From: Microcoleus sp. FACHB-672
GTDB taxonomy: Bacteria; Cyanobacteriota; Cyanobacteriia; Cyanobacteriales; Oscillatoriaceae
NCBI RefSeq assembly: GCF_014695725.1
Contig: NZ_JACJOU010000020.1
Span: 124,001 to 188,000 of the forward strand
Direction of reading: 5' to 3'
DNA length: 64,000 nucleotides
A program made the translations under genes and the position numbers. The notes under the pieces are model-generated. The model searched no databases and had not been told where the DNA came from. It saw nothing but the letters and a program-made list of their open reading frames with translations. Shown piece after piece: positions 1 to 8,423 of this stretch (position 1 is its first letter; every line of letters starts with the position of its first letter).

Positions 1-2
1 AT

Positions 3-1121
3 CAGGTTTATAAAAACCTACCTTCCAACCGAAAGGAAGATTTACTTAGTCAAGTTGCATTGATTACCTTTGAACGTAAAGATTACTTTTTCAAGCAGAG
101 AGATGCTGAGCGATATATTACTGATTACATTCGTAACTTACAAGATGCTAAAACCGATCCAGAAGCTTTGCAACTAGATAGTGAAGTAGTGCTGAAATCC
201 ATTGAATCGCAACATGGGCTACTGGTAGAAAGGGCAAGAGGCATTTATTCTTTTTCTCATCTCACATTTCAGGAGTATTTCGCAGCACGAAAGATTGTCA
301 GCAGTTGTAATCCGGACTCATTAGATGACAAATCTTTGCAAGGTTTAGCTAGCCACATTACCGAACATCGTTGGCGCGAAGTCTTTTTGCTCACGCTAGG
401 AATGTTACCAAATGCAGAGAGTCTCTTACTGTTAATGAAACAGCAGGTCGATACAATCTTAGCAGATGATGAAAAGCTACAGCGGTTCTTAATGTGGGTA
501 AATCAAAAATCTTTGGTAGTTGATAAATGCTACGACCAAACCGCTGTTAGAGTTTTTTACCTTTGCCTTGAGTATGTTTATAATTTTAATATTTTTTCAG
601 CCGATAATTTTATTGAATTAGCTGATTATTTTGGTGTTCAAAATTTTAATAATAATTATTATGGCACTGATGACAACCGTTTTATCGATCACAATTGCTA
701 CGAGTTACTTTTCTACGAAAATATTTCTAATTTCAGTCCCAATAGTGCCCTTGCTGATAGCATTGAATTCATTCTGGATGACGATATTGAACCTCAACTA
801 AAACAATCGTTACGAGAACTTAGGGATGAGTTAGCCGATCCCAATCAAGATCAAGAAAAATTTCAAGAATGGTGGCAATCTAACCGTCAAACTTGGATTG
901 ATAAAGTAAGAAAAATAATGATTGAATATCGCAATATAGGCCATGATTGGCAGTTAAAACTTGAGGATTTTAAATTACTTGATCAGTATTACGATGCTAA
1001 TCTCTTGCTAGTGAAATGCCTCAACAGCGATTGCGTTGTATCCCCTGAAGTACGACAGGAAATAGACGATACCTTACTATTACCCATCGCTGAAATAGAA
1101 AAACGCAAAAACCGCAGATAA
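3..1121 (+). CDS. C-terminal part of a NACHT/STAND NTPase (5' end outside window)
   Basis: The reading frame is open to the left edge, so this is the tail of a longer protein; the TTG at 60 is not a convincing start. The motif YSFSHLTFQEYFAARK near residues 80-95 is the hallmark that follows the NTPase core in cyanobacterial NACHT proteins, where winged-helix and helical regions lead to a sensor part. The remaining roughly 270 residues are helical and charged, with no WD40, TPR or leucine-rich repeat that I can see. NACHT proteins of this kind are signal-transduction or anti-phage STAND NTPases. The P-loop and any N-terminal effector lie outside the window, so the effector type is unknown. 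The stop codon is inside the stem of an inverted repeat. The family call is firm; the function is inferred. Confidence 0.8.
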   Translation, partial: QVYKNLPSNRKEDLLSQVALITFERKDYFFKQRDAERYITDYIRNLQDAKTDPEALQLDSEVVLKSIESQHGLLVERARGIYSFSHLTFQEYFAARKIVSSCNPDSLDDKSLQGLASHITEHRWREVFLLTLGMLPNAESLLLLMKQQVDTILADDEKLQRFLMWVNQKSLVVDKCYDQTAVRVFYLCLEYVYNFNIFSADNFIELADYFGVQNFNNNYYGTDDNRFIDHNCYELLFYENISNFSPNSALADSIEFILDDDIEPQLKQSLRELRDELADPNQDQEKFQEWWQSNRQTWIDKVRKIMIEYRNIGHDWQLKLEDFKLLDQYYDANLLLVKCLNSDCVVSPEVRQEIDDTLLLPIAEIEKRKNRR

Positions 1122-1152
1122 GCCCAGATTAATTGCCGGTTATCTGCGGTTT
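1109..1152 (-). terminator. 13-bp inverted repeat, terminator for the minus-strand phosphatase gene
   Basis: Arms 1109-1121 and 1140-1152 are perfectly complementary with an 18-nt loop. On the minus strand the stem is followed by a T-rich stretch (complement of 1101-1108 and before), so it best serves the phosphatase gene ending at 1173. It also overlaps the stop codon of the plus-strand NACHT gene and may act in both directions. Confidence 0.65.
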
Positions 1153-1172
1153 AATCACTTATCTGTGCAACG

Positions 1173-2141
1173 CTACGGCATCTTCTCCCGAAATACTTCT
1201 AATACTGCATCGTGAATCGCCCCATTACTAACAACGACACCCTGGTTATTCACCATTTTTGTGCTTTCAGAAAAATTTAGGGGAATGCCATACATATCTG
1301 TGACACGCCCACCGGCTTCTTCCACCACAATTGCACCGGCAGCGTGATCCCAAATATTCTCCCGGTAATCTGGCGTCTTCGGTGACGGCAACCGCAAGTA
1401 AAGTGTCGCCATCCCACAGGCTACCGCGCCATACTTCGCCTGAGAATCCATCCGTACAGAGGGCGCATTAATGCCCACTGCCTTTGCCACTGCATCCTGA
1501 CGCGACTGATCGCTGTGCGCTGCTTCCACACTTTCCACAAAGCAGAAATTGCTGACATTGCCGGCACTCATCACCTGAATTGAGCGCAATTCACCGCCGG
1601 CAAGTGGCATCATCTGCGCCCCCTCACCGCGCACTGCCACAAATAACGCCCCCGTTTCACCGCCTTCCACCGACAGCGCAGGGCAAGCCAAAACCCCCAC
1701 TTTTATATCACCGGCTTCCACTAAGGCGATCGCTACCGCATATTGATCTTGACGTAAAAACCCTTTGGTGCCATCAATCGGATCGAGTGTCCAATAACGC
1801 GGCGCTACCGTGCCATTGCCCCGATCAATCCAGTCCAGCACCTGCTCTGACGTTGCATCCGCGATTAATTCTTTAACATAATTTGTTATTTTTGTTAAAT
1901 TCTCAGCCATCGCCGGCTCTCGTAGTTGGGCAGCATCCTCCTCACCCACCACCGGATCATCGGGAAACGCCTCTGAGATCGCCTTGCAAATCACCGCCTG
2001 AGAGCCATAATCAGCAATTGTCACCGGGCTTTTGTCGCTTTTTTCCATCGCTGCCGGGATTGCAGCGCGGACTCGCTCACACAGTTTCGCCGCCGCAATT
2101 GCAGCTTCAATGGCAACTTGTTTCTCTTGTTCGTAAGACAT
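1173..2141 (-). CDS. 3'(2'),5'-bisphosphate nucleotidase / inositol monophosphatase family
   Basis: This is a lithium-sensitive type phosphatase of the inositol monophosphatase superfamily, probably hydrolysing 3'-phosphoadenosine 5'-phosphate from sulfate assimilation. The metal-binding motifs are visible in order: VGEED (about residue 75), LDPIDGTKGFL (about 130) and WDHAAGAIVVEEAGG near the C-terminus. The DGTKGF form and the length of 322 residues fit the HAL2/CysQ-like branch better than plain inositol monophosphatases. I chose the ATG at 2141 (MSYEQEKQ); an in-frame TTG at 2174 would add 11 residues that do not look like the family. Neither start has a clear Shine-Dalgarno sequence. Substrate preference cannot be read from sequence alone. 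Confidence 0.88.
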   Translation of the reverse strand: MSYEQEKQVAIEAAIAAAKLCERVRAAIPAAMEKSDKSPVTIADYGSQAVICKAISEAFPDDPVVGEEDAAQLREPAMAENLTKITNYVKELIADATSEQVLDWIDRGNGTVAPRYWTLDPIDGTKGFLRQDQYAVAIALVEAGDIKVGVLACPALSVEGGETGALFVAVRGEGAQMMPLAGGELRSIQVMSAGNVSNFCFVESVEAAHSDQSRQDAVAKAVGINAPSVRMDSQAKYGAVACGMATLYLRLPSPKTPDYRENIWDHAAGAIVVEEAGGRVTDMYGIPLNFSESTKMVNNQGVVVSNGAIHDAVLEVFREKMP

Positions 2142-2220
2142 AAAGAATTTTGAGTGGTATACCAAAAATGGCAAAGGATGTCAGAACTAACCATCAATAA
2201 CTCATAATTCGTAACTTTGC

Positions 2221-2249
2221 AAAAAAAACCCGTTTCTTTAAGAAAACGG
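2221..2249 (-). terminator. Rho-independent terminator of the M48 protease gene
   Basis: The arms CCCGTTT (2228-2234) and AAACGGG (2243-2249) form a stem. Read on the minus strand it is followed directly by a run of T (complement of 2221-2227), a classical intrinsic terminator about 35 bp after the stop codon at 2285. Confidence 0.8.
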
Positions 2250-2284
2250 GCGAATGTAACCGGCCTTGCCGGCACAATTGCAAA

Positions 2285-4300
2285 TTAAACGCTGCCGGTT
2301 AAAACCACTGCCACGACAACACCGAGTATGATCGCACCGGCACCCATCACAAACGACCAAAAACGATGGTAACTATTCACCACCGTGCCGCTTTCACTAT
2401 TTATCTGTATCAAATCCATCCACGGTGCGACGCCGCGACGAAACCAACCCAAAGCACCCACTTGCCCCCCAATCAGGCTTTTAACTCGTTTCATGCCAAA
2501 TAGGAAATTCCCAACCGGCCCGAAACGAGACGCATAACGCAAATACATTAACCCAGTCCGATCTTGTAACATCAGATCCGATCCAAACGCATAACCGGCA
2601 TCCCCGCGTCCGATCAACTCACCCTCTAACTTTGCCGGCACACCCCGCAACGGACTTGCATAGGGGTTAGACATCAGCGTGAGAACATCCGTTGCCGGTG
2701 CCTGCTTATAGCTAGGAAACATCACCAGCGTCTTGATTAAAGTTCCCAACCCAAAGCCAATCAGCGGACAAGCCAGCGCCATCTGATTTCCCATAGAAGC
2801 CATCAGGAAAATGCCGAGTACCAACCCTGCGAAAATCCCAATCACCTCCGCGCTGTAGAGCAACAGATCCAGCACAAAACTACCGTAGAGCCGGCCCTTA
2901 TTCAAACCGCGACCTTCCCCGATGACGTGGCCCATGTCAAACTCAATCTCAATGCCCAACTGTTCCGCGTAGGTACTTAACGCACGAACTCGTTTACCTG
3001 TCAACGGATGAGTTGAATTCAACTCCATCCACCAACCCCAAGGGTTAAACATATCCCACAGAAACACCCGACCGATTTTGCTCGGATCGGAAGCAATTCG
3101 GTAAGCGGTGCCGGTGGAAGAAGCCGCCTTGTGGTCATAAATGCCTAAAGCACGCGTGCCTTCCATCAACCGGCTGGGTTCTTGCGCCCGCTGCCCCTCT
3201 TCCAAAATGCCATAGGCAATTTTTACCAAAGCACGGGACAAGGCGTTCGGGTTGCCGGTGACTTCAGCGGCAAAGTGATCGGCAAAATACTCCCGTGTGC
3301 GCGACAAATACAGCACCAGATACGTGCCGGCAACATAAAACACATAAGCCACCATTGCCGCAGTTGCGAAAGCATCTTTCATCTTTTCGCCACCACTGCG
3401 CCCCATGCGTCGGGCAAAGATGTATATCAGATAAACGATCTGCACCAACGTTGAAGCTAACGTCATCACTGCAAAATCCCAGTGAACAACGTGGCCGAGT
3501 TCGTGGGCGTAAACCGTTGCAACTTCGTCATCATCAAGGTAGGTAAACAACCCCTGACTCACCACCACCCGCGCTGTATTTGGCAAGGAACCGTAAGTAA
3601 ATGCAGTGGGATTTTCGTCATCGATAATTCCCAAGCGGGGCTGTTTCAGTTGTTTCTCGGCACAAACTCGCTGAATGACAGCGGCAGCTTCGGGACTTTG
3701 ATTTTCAATCTCTGCCAGAGATACCCAACGCGTGTGATACAGCCAGCCTTGGGTTAAGTCCATCAACCAAGGCGAGAGGAAGAAAACAGCGAGGTTGAAA
3801 ATCAGGGTAAACGCCACTGAGATGATTAAACCCGTGGTGGGCGTTTCGCTGCTGAGGATGAAGAAGACGGCTAAGGCTAAAACCAAAACCATACCCAACA
3901 GCAAAAATATCGTCACCCCAGAGGCGAGGGTGAGATTACCGGCTCCAGACATGGCCAATTTTAGGCCGGTACTTCCTGCGCGACCGGCTTTCTCAACCAT
4001 ACTCGGTTGAGTTTGAGCGCTTGCCGGCTCGCCGGTGATAGATTGAAGGGCTTGCTGTGCCCAGCTTGCCACGTCGGGATTCTCGCTAATCGCTAGCCGG
4101 TTGCAGATGGCTCTCGCTTGTGAGTGCTGGCCATTGTGCTGATAGGCTTGAACCAGCCACATCTGCGCCCGGAAATAGTCTGGCGATTGAAGATCGTTGC
4201 AATTGAAGCAAAATTCTTCGAGGTGTTGAATCGCTTCTGGGTAGCGCCCTTGTTTAAAGGCGTCATGCCCCGCATTGAGCAATCCAGATTGAGATGACAT
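2285..4300 (-). CDS. M48 family zinc metalloprotease with N-terminal TPR-like region
   Basis: A large membrane protease of the HtpX/Ste24 (M48) type. Residues about 1-85 form a TPR-like helical pair (AFKQGRYPEAIQHL, then YQHNGQHSQARAI). Two hydrophobic segments follow around residues 125-180. The zinc motif HELGH is near residue 265, and the downstream glutamate-bearing segment REYFADHFAAEVTG gives the third ligand. Two more transmembrane segments lie after residue 490, then a soluble tail and a final hydrophobic helix. At 671 residues it is much longer than HtpX (about 290), which fits the extended cyanobacterial M48 proteins. It probably degrades or processes membrane proteins. The ATG at 4300 is preceded by GGAA; a TTG at 4315 is the alternative. 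Confidence 0.85.
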   Translation of the reverse strand: MSSQSGLLNAGHDAFKQGRYPEAIQHLEEFCFNCNDLQSPDYFRAQMWLVQAYQHNGQHSQARAICNRLAISENPDVASWAQQALQSITGEPASAQTQPSMVEKAGRAGSTGLKLAMSGAGNLTLASGVTIFLLLGMVLVLALAVFFILSSETPTTGLIISVAFTLIFNLAVFFLSPWLMDLTQGWLYHTRWVSLAEIENQSPEAAAVIQRVCAEKQLKQPRLGIIDDENPTAFTYGSLPNTARVVVSQGLFTYLDDDEVATVYAHELGHVVHWDFAVMTLASTLVQIVYLIYIFARRMGRSGGEKMKDAFATAAMVAYVFYVAGTYLVLYLSRTREYFADHFAAEVTGNPNALSRALVKIAYGILEEGQRAQEPSRLMEGTRALGIYDHKAASSTGTAYRIASDPSKIGRVFLWDMFNPWGWWMELNSTHPLTGKRVRALSTYAEQLGIEIEFDMGHVIGEGRGLNKGRLYGSFVLDLLLYSAEVIGIFAGLVLGIFLMASMGNQMALACPLIGFGLGTLIKTLVMFPSYKQAPATDVLTLMSNPYASPLRGVPAKLEGELIGRGDAGYAFGSDLMLQDRTGLMYLRYASRFGPVGNFLFGMKRVKSLIGGQVGALGWFRRGVAPWMDLIQINSESGTVVNSYHRFWSFVMGAGAIILGVVVAVVLTGSV

Positions 4301-4548
4301 AGGTGTTTCCGTCAAGAAGGAGTAGAACAGACTCAGGTCTTAGATGGCAAAGATACTGATTGATGCAACTTCCTTTAGATAGAGTTTTCTCTTCCTTGAT
4401 AACCTGGAAATTTAATTTCGTCTGCAATCCTCCACAAAAATTAAGCTGCCGGTGGCCAAAGGCGGCGTGGGAGATTTCTGTACCCGTTGCACTACGATTG
4501 AAAGAGAAGCCGATATTTTGGCGAAACTTTGGCGTTTGATTCAAAACC

Positions 4549-5853
4549 ATGACCACCACTCCGATAGCTTCTCTTCCTCTGACTGCGCTTGCTCAGCAGA
4601 CACGTCAAGCTGCACGCCAGCTGGCAATTCTCCCTACCGAAGCGAAAAACCAAGCGATTGAAGCGATTGCTCTGGCTTTAGAAGCGGCTGCCGGCGATAT
4701 TTTGGCAGCAAATGCAGCAGATTGCGAAGCCGCAGAGGTTGCCGGTATTGCTAAAGCGCTTTACAGCCGGCTGAAATTGGACGAGACGAAGCTCAAAGGT
4801 GCGATCGCCGGTGTGCGAGATGTGGGTAAATTACCCGATCCTGTAGGTGCAGTTCAAATTCACCGGCAACTTGATGAAGGACTAATCCTCAAACGCATTA
4901 CTTGTCCCTTGGGAGTGCTCGGTGTCATTTTTGAAGCGCGTCCCGACGCATTAATTCAAATTACCGCCTTAGCGATTAAATCTGGCAACGGTGTCATCCT
5001 CAAAGGTGGACAGGAAGCGGTGCGATCTTGTCAAGCTTTAGTCAAAGCAATTCATCAAGGTTTATCGACAACCGCTGTTAACTCAGATACGGTGCAATTA
5101 CTGACAACGAGAGAAGAAATTCAAGCACTCCTGAAGTTAGATGAGTATGTAGATCTGATTATTCCCAGAGGGTCTAATTCTTTTGTGAAATTTGTACAGG
5201 ATAATACTCGCATTCCGGTACTCGGTCATGCTGATGGAATTTGTCATCTTTATGTAGATAAAGCCGCAGATATTCAGAAGGCGGTAACAATTGCAGTGGA
5301 TGCGAAAACTCATTATCCTGCTGCTTGTAATGCGATTGAAACTTTGTTAGTTCACAAAGAAATGGCTGCTGATTTTTTGCCGGCAGTTGGCGAGGCGTTG
5401 CAAAAACAGAATGTGGAATTACGGGGAGATGATAGCAGCCGCGAGTTTATCAATATTGTGCCGGCAACGGAAGTAGACTGGTCAACTGAATACAGCGATT
5501 TAATTTTATCCATTAAGGTTGTGGATTCTTTAGCAGAAGCAATTGACCACATCAATACTTATGGCTCAAAACACACGGATGCGATCGCCACTGAAGATGC
5601 AGCCGCCGCTGAGACATTTTTAAATCAAGTGGATGCTGCCGGCGTTTTTCACAACTGTTCCACACGCTTTGCCGATGGTTTCCGTTACGGTTTCGGTGCA
5701 GAAGTTGGAATTAGCACACAACAAATGCCGCCTCGCGGGCCGGTGGGTTTAGAAGGGTTAATCACGTATAAATATAAAGTTGCCGGTGACGGGCATATTG
5801 CGGCCACTTATTCAGGCAAAGATGCGAAACCTTTCACGCACAAAGATTTGTAG
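4549..5853 (+). CDS. proA: Glutamate-5-semialdehyde dehydrogenase (gamma-glutamyl phosphate reductase)
   Basis: Second enzyme of proline synthesis: NADPH-dependent reduction of gamma-glutamyl phosphate to glutamate-5-semialdehyde in the cytosol. The 434-residue length is standard. Diagnostic segments include [37 protein letters not shown] and [14 protein letters not shown]; the cysteine in the last is the catalytic thiol. Near the end [20 protein letters not shown] is typical of ProA. The ATG at 4549 gives the expected N-terminus. proB is not adjacent, so the gene stands alone here. A strong inverted repeat begins 10 bp after the stop. Confidence 0.97.
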   Translation: MTTTPIASLPLTALAQQTRQAARQLAILPTEAKNQAIEAIALALEAAAGDILAANAADCEAAEVAGIAKALYSRLKLDETKLKGAIAGVRDVGKLPDPVGAVQIHRQLDEGLILKRITCPLGVLGVIFEARPDALIQITALAIKSGNGVILKGGQEAVRSCQALVKAIHQGLSTTAVNSDTVQLLTTREEIQALLKLDEYVDLIIPRGSNSFVKFVQDNTRIPVLGHADGICHLYVDKAADIQKAVTIAVDAKTHYPAACNAIETLLVHKEMAADFLPAVGEALQKQNVELRGDDSSREFINIVPATEVDWSTEYSDLILSIKVVDSLAEAIDHINTYGSKHTDAIATEDAAAAETFLNQVDAAGVFHNCSTRFADGFRYGFGAEVGISTQQMPPRGPVGLEGLITYKYKVAGDGHIAATYSGKDAKPFTHKDL

Positions 5854-5862
5854 AAAATGCTG

Positions 5863-5921
5863 TTTTATATTGGGTGAGCGCTTATCCATTATTTAGAAAA
5901 AAGCGCTCATTCAATATAAAA
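5863..5921 (+). terminator. 21-bp inverted repeat after proA
   Basis: Arms 5863-5883 and 5901-5921 pair over 21 positions; the only two departures are G-T pairs that would be G-U in RNA. The loop is 17 nt. It lies 10 bp after the proA stop. There is no T tract downstream, so it may be a terminator of a non-classical kind or an mRNA-stabilising 3' hairpin. Confidence 0.6.
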
Positions 5922-6297
5922 ATGAGCTATAAATAAATCTTTAAAAAAAAGCTTAAAATTCCAAAAATTGTATAAAATTGCTAGAACTTTCTTATTTTAT
6001 TAGGTTATTTTGAATTTAAAATTTAGCTTTAAAGATAACATAATTACCAACAAAAGTAAAGCAATTAACCGTTGATTTTTTATCCTTCATTACTCTACTG
6101 GCGCAACAGGCAACGGACAAATAATATCTTAATGGCTGGTGGAAAATTGCAGTGATTTAAATTGGCTTTACAACTTTGCGCTTCAGTCCCACCTACAGCA
6201 AAAATCTCGAATCACATTCAAGATTTGATTGCATTGGATGCAAAGGAACTCTCCTCAGTAGATAATTGGCAGACAAGTGTAGTGGAGTAACAAGTTA
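5922..6297. other. Intergenic region between proA and folB
   Basis: A strongly AT-rich stretch (5930-6080 in particular) without an open frame that has a start and ribosome binding site. Apart from the hairpin at its left edge I see no RNA gene or repeat. It probably carries the folB promoter, which I could not place. Confidence 0.4.
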
Positions 6298-6654
6298 ATG
6301 GATTCAATTCAACTCACCGGCATCAAATGTTATGGATACACCGGCTACCTGCCAGAGGAACAAGTTCTCGGTCAGTGGTTTGAAGTGGATATCACACTCT
6401 GGGTCGATTTAGCAATCGCCGGCAAAAGTGATCACATCGAAGATACCCTCGATTACCGCAGCGTAATTTCCACCATACAGCACTTAGTAAAAACCTCTAA
6501 ATTTGCCTTAATTGAGCGATTGGTTGATGCGATCGCAGAGGCTAGTTTAGAACCGGCACAGGTGCAGCAAGTCCAAGTTCGGTTAAGCAAGCCGGCTGCT
6601 CCCATCCCCGACTTTGGCGGTAAAATTACCGTTGAAATTACAAGGTCAAAATAG
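6298..6654 (+). CDS. folB: Dihydroneopterin aldolase
   Basis: Folate pathway enzyme converting 7,8-dihydroneopterin to 6-hydroxymethyl-7,8-dihydropterin and glycolaldehyde. At 118 residues it has normal FolB length. The N-terminal GIKCYGYTGYLPEEQVLGQWFEV carries the conserved Y-G-x-x-x-x-E-x-x-x-x-Q-x-F pattern. DTLDYRSVI and the C-terminal KPAAPIPDFGGKITVEI supply the conserved Tyr and Lys regions. The ATG at 6298 is the only sensible start. No other folate gene is adjacent. Confidence 0.93.
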   Translation: MDSIQLTGIKCYGYTGYLPEEQVLGQWFEVDITLWVDLAIAGKSDHIEDTLDYRSVISTIQHLVKTSKFALIERLVDAIAEASLEPAQVQQVQVRLSKPAAPIPDFGGKITVEITRSK

Positions 6655-6662
6655 CTTTTCCG

Positions 6663-6715
6663 ATGAAGTCGCGGGTAGACAAATTTTAAGTCCACCGCGC
6701 CGACTTCGTTTGTTT
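6663..6715 (+). terminator. Imperfect hairpin after folB
   Basis: GAAGTCGCGGGTAGAC (about 6665-6680) pairs with small bulges against GTCCACCGCGCCGACTTC (6690-6707), and a T-rich stretch follows. It lies just after the folB stop and reads as a probable intrinsic terminator. Confidence 0.55.
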
Positions 6716-6759
6716 AGCTAGGGTTCAACCGCCTCTATCTTGGCTAAGTTCTACCTGTT

Positions 6760-7080
6760 TTAAGCGTTTAGCAGAACAATAGCAAGACCGGCAAAAGCAA
6801 GCCCTAACATTTGAGTTCTGCTCAAGATTTCATGAAAGTAGAAAGTTCCCACTAAAACAGTTCCAATGACAATGGTCAGATTTACTAATGAGCCGGCAAC
6901 ACCGAGTTTTACTTGCTTATTCAGAAACCCAAAAAACAGGTAGGTACTTGGGGAAAGCAGGCAAACAATTGCAATGCTTTTCAAGTCGCCAGTCTTTCCC
7001 CAATTTGCACTTAAAGAATCGCACAGAGTAAAGAGACCACCACACAGCAAGACTAAAACCCAGATATATAGTTTTGGCAT
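6760..7080 (-). CDS. Small four-helix membrane protein, EamA/SMR-like
   Basis: A 106-residue, almost entirely hydrophobic protein with about four predicted membrane helices. The last helix (MLGLAFAGLAIVLLNA) resembles the final helix of small multidrug resistance and EamA half-transporters. Such proteins usually dimerise to make a transporter; the substrate cannot be inferred. The ATG at 7080 starts directly at the first helix; a GTG at 7089 is the alternative. It is not clearly in an operon: the next minus-strand gene ends 224 bp upstream. The transporter assignment is by resemblance only. Confidence 0.6.
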   Translation of the reverse strand: MPKLYIWVLVLLCGGLFTLCDSLSANWGKTGDLKSIAIVCLLSPSTYLFFGFLNKQVKLGVAGSLVNLTIVIGTVLVGTFYFHEILSRTQMLGLAFAGLAIVLLNA

Positions 7081-7304
7081 CAAAGGCACCGAATAACATC
7101 AACTAACTGGCATTGAACGCACATCCGTTAAATACCATACATTTTTACCCAGAGAAATTTCTTGAGTTTTTCAGAAATTTATCTAGAACGAGTATTTTTC
7201 AAAAGATATGCATTGAAATTTTGATCGTTAAATACTTGATTCACGACCAACAGTAACCAAGTTTACCGGCTTATTTCTAATTGCGGCAACCAAGCCAACT
7301 TTTT

Positions 7305-8177
7305 TTATTGCCTTTCCATCCAGCTAATACAATTGTGCATCTGTTCCTGCATTGCCTCTTTATCCGCATAAAATCGCCGACCATGACCGGGAAGCACCCA
7401 TTCAAACTCATACTCAGTCAGCCGGCGCATTGACTGAAGCAATTCTGGCCACGAATACCAACAAGCATCGCGGAAAGCAATCAGATGTTTGCGTCCCGCA
7501 GACCAAGCAAGATGATCGCCGGTAAAGAGAAACTTGTTTTTGTAGAGTAAAACTGTGTGACCTTTCGTGTGACCTGGAACGGTAATAATTAACAAATCGG
7601 GTGTTAATTCCACCGGCTCCAATCCAGTCAATTGAATTTCTACATCACGAGTGCCGGCATTGATTTCATCTTTATGTAAAATGCGCTCACAGCCAAAATG
7701 TTCGTAAAACTTCTGATGATCCGCTACATCATCTCGATGAGTGAGATACAAATAATGAATTCCTCCCATTGCTTCTATGCGCTTGACTAACGGCGGGGCA
7801 AAACGAGGAGAATCTACTAAAATATTGCCTTCCGGTCGCACAATCAAGTAACTTGCAGCACCATAAGAATTTTCAGCATGGTAGCCGCAATGGTAAACAT
7901 TTTCTGTAACTGGGATGGGAAAACTTTGCTGTGCTTCTTTAATATCTTTTGGCTTCTCAACCGTGCCAATAGAAGCGGTTGGACAAGCCAAAAGCGCTTG
8001 CATCGCTTTCAATCTTTCGGCTTCGTCAGTGGGTTGGCGATAAACTGCTGACTGATCACCGGCACTGTGAAACACCTCCGGAGTCATCCACCGGCACGTA
8101 TCGCAATCAATACAGGTACTATCCACATAAAAGTCACCAGCGATATTTTCAGGCCGGCGCTGTTGGAGAGTTGCCAT
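7305..8177 (-). CDS. Ferredoxin domain fused to metallo-beta-lactamase-fold hydrolase
   Basis: Residues 1-70 form a single-cluster ferredoxin module: C22-x2-C25-x2-C28 plus a later CP in LLACPTASIG. The rest is a metallo-beta-lactamase fold with LTHRDDVADH (metal site), PGHTKGHTVLLY, the aspartate in FLFTGDHLAW, and WVLPGHGRR. The domain order implies that an iron-sulfur cluster may influence or deliver electrons to the hydrolase. No substrate can be named. The ATG at 8177 begins the ferredoxin part. The 246-bp upstream region holds an inverted repeat and a Fur-box-like palindrome, listed separately, which would suit an iron-regulated gene. Confidence 0.82.
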   Translation of the reverse strand: MATLQQRRPENIAGDFYVDSTCIDCDTCRWMTPEVFHSAGDQSAVYRQPTDEAERLKAMQALLACPTASIGTVEKPKDIKEAQQSFPIPVTENVYHCGYHAENSYGAASYLIVRPEGNILVDSPRFAPPLVKRIEAMGGIHYLYLTHRDDVADHQKFYEHFGCERILHKDEINAGTRDVEIQLTGLEPVELTPDLLIITVPGHTKGHTVLLYKNKFLFTGDHLAWSAGRKHLIAFRDACWYSWPELLQSMRRLTEYEFEWVLPGHGRRFYADKEAMQEQMHNCISWMERQ

Positions 8178-8220
8178 TTTTAAACCTCTTGAATATGCTT
8201 GTGTTGTGATTGGCTAAGAA

Positions 8221-8251
8221 AGTCCGTATTGTCTCTATGACTTTACGGACT
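8221..8251. promoter_or_regulatory. Inverted repeat upstream of the ferredoxin-hydrolase gene
   Basis: AGTCCGTA (8221-8228) and TACGGACT (8244-8251) are perfect reverse complements separated by 15 bp, 44 bp upstream of the start codon at 8177. The position suits an operator or a 5'-UTR hairpin. I do not recognise the motif. Confidence 0.4.
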
Positions 8252-8330
8252 GTCGAGTAGTCTCTATTACTATTGTGACAAGTAAATATTGATGTTGTGT
8301 ATTTGCGGTTGGGCACAACCGAACGTTAAA

Positions 8331-8343
8331 GATAATAATTATC
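8331..8343. promoter_or_regulatory. Candidate Fur box
   Basis: GATAATAATTATC is a perfect 6-1-6 palindrome, the core arrangement of the bacterial Fur box. It lies about 155 bp upstream of the ferredoxin-hydrolase gene and about 80 bp from the end of the cyclase gene on the same strand. AT-rich palindromes can arise by chance, so this is a candidate only. Confidence 0.4.
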
Positions 8344-8423
8344 AAGCTTATCTATCAGCGCCTTTAAAAGCAGCCGATCTCATCGCCTTAAACACATTTG
8401 TAGTAGCAAATTGATGAGTTTGC

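Noticed and set aside
1580-2143. Plus-strand frames opposite the phosphatase gene
   Set aside because: Shadows of the minus-strand coding sequence; proline/histidine-rich translations with no family features.
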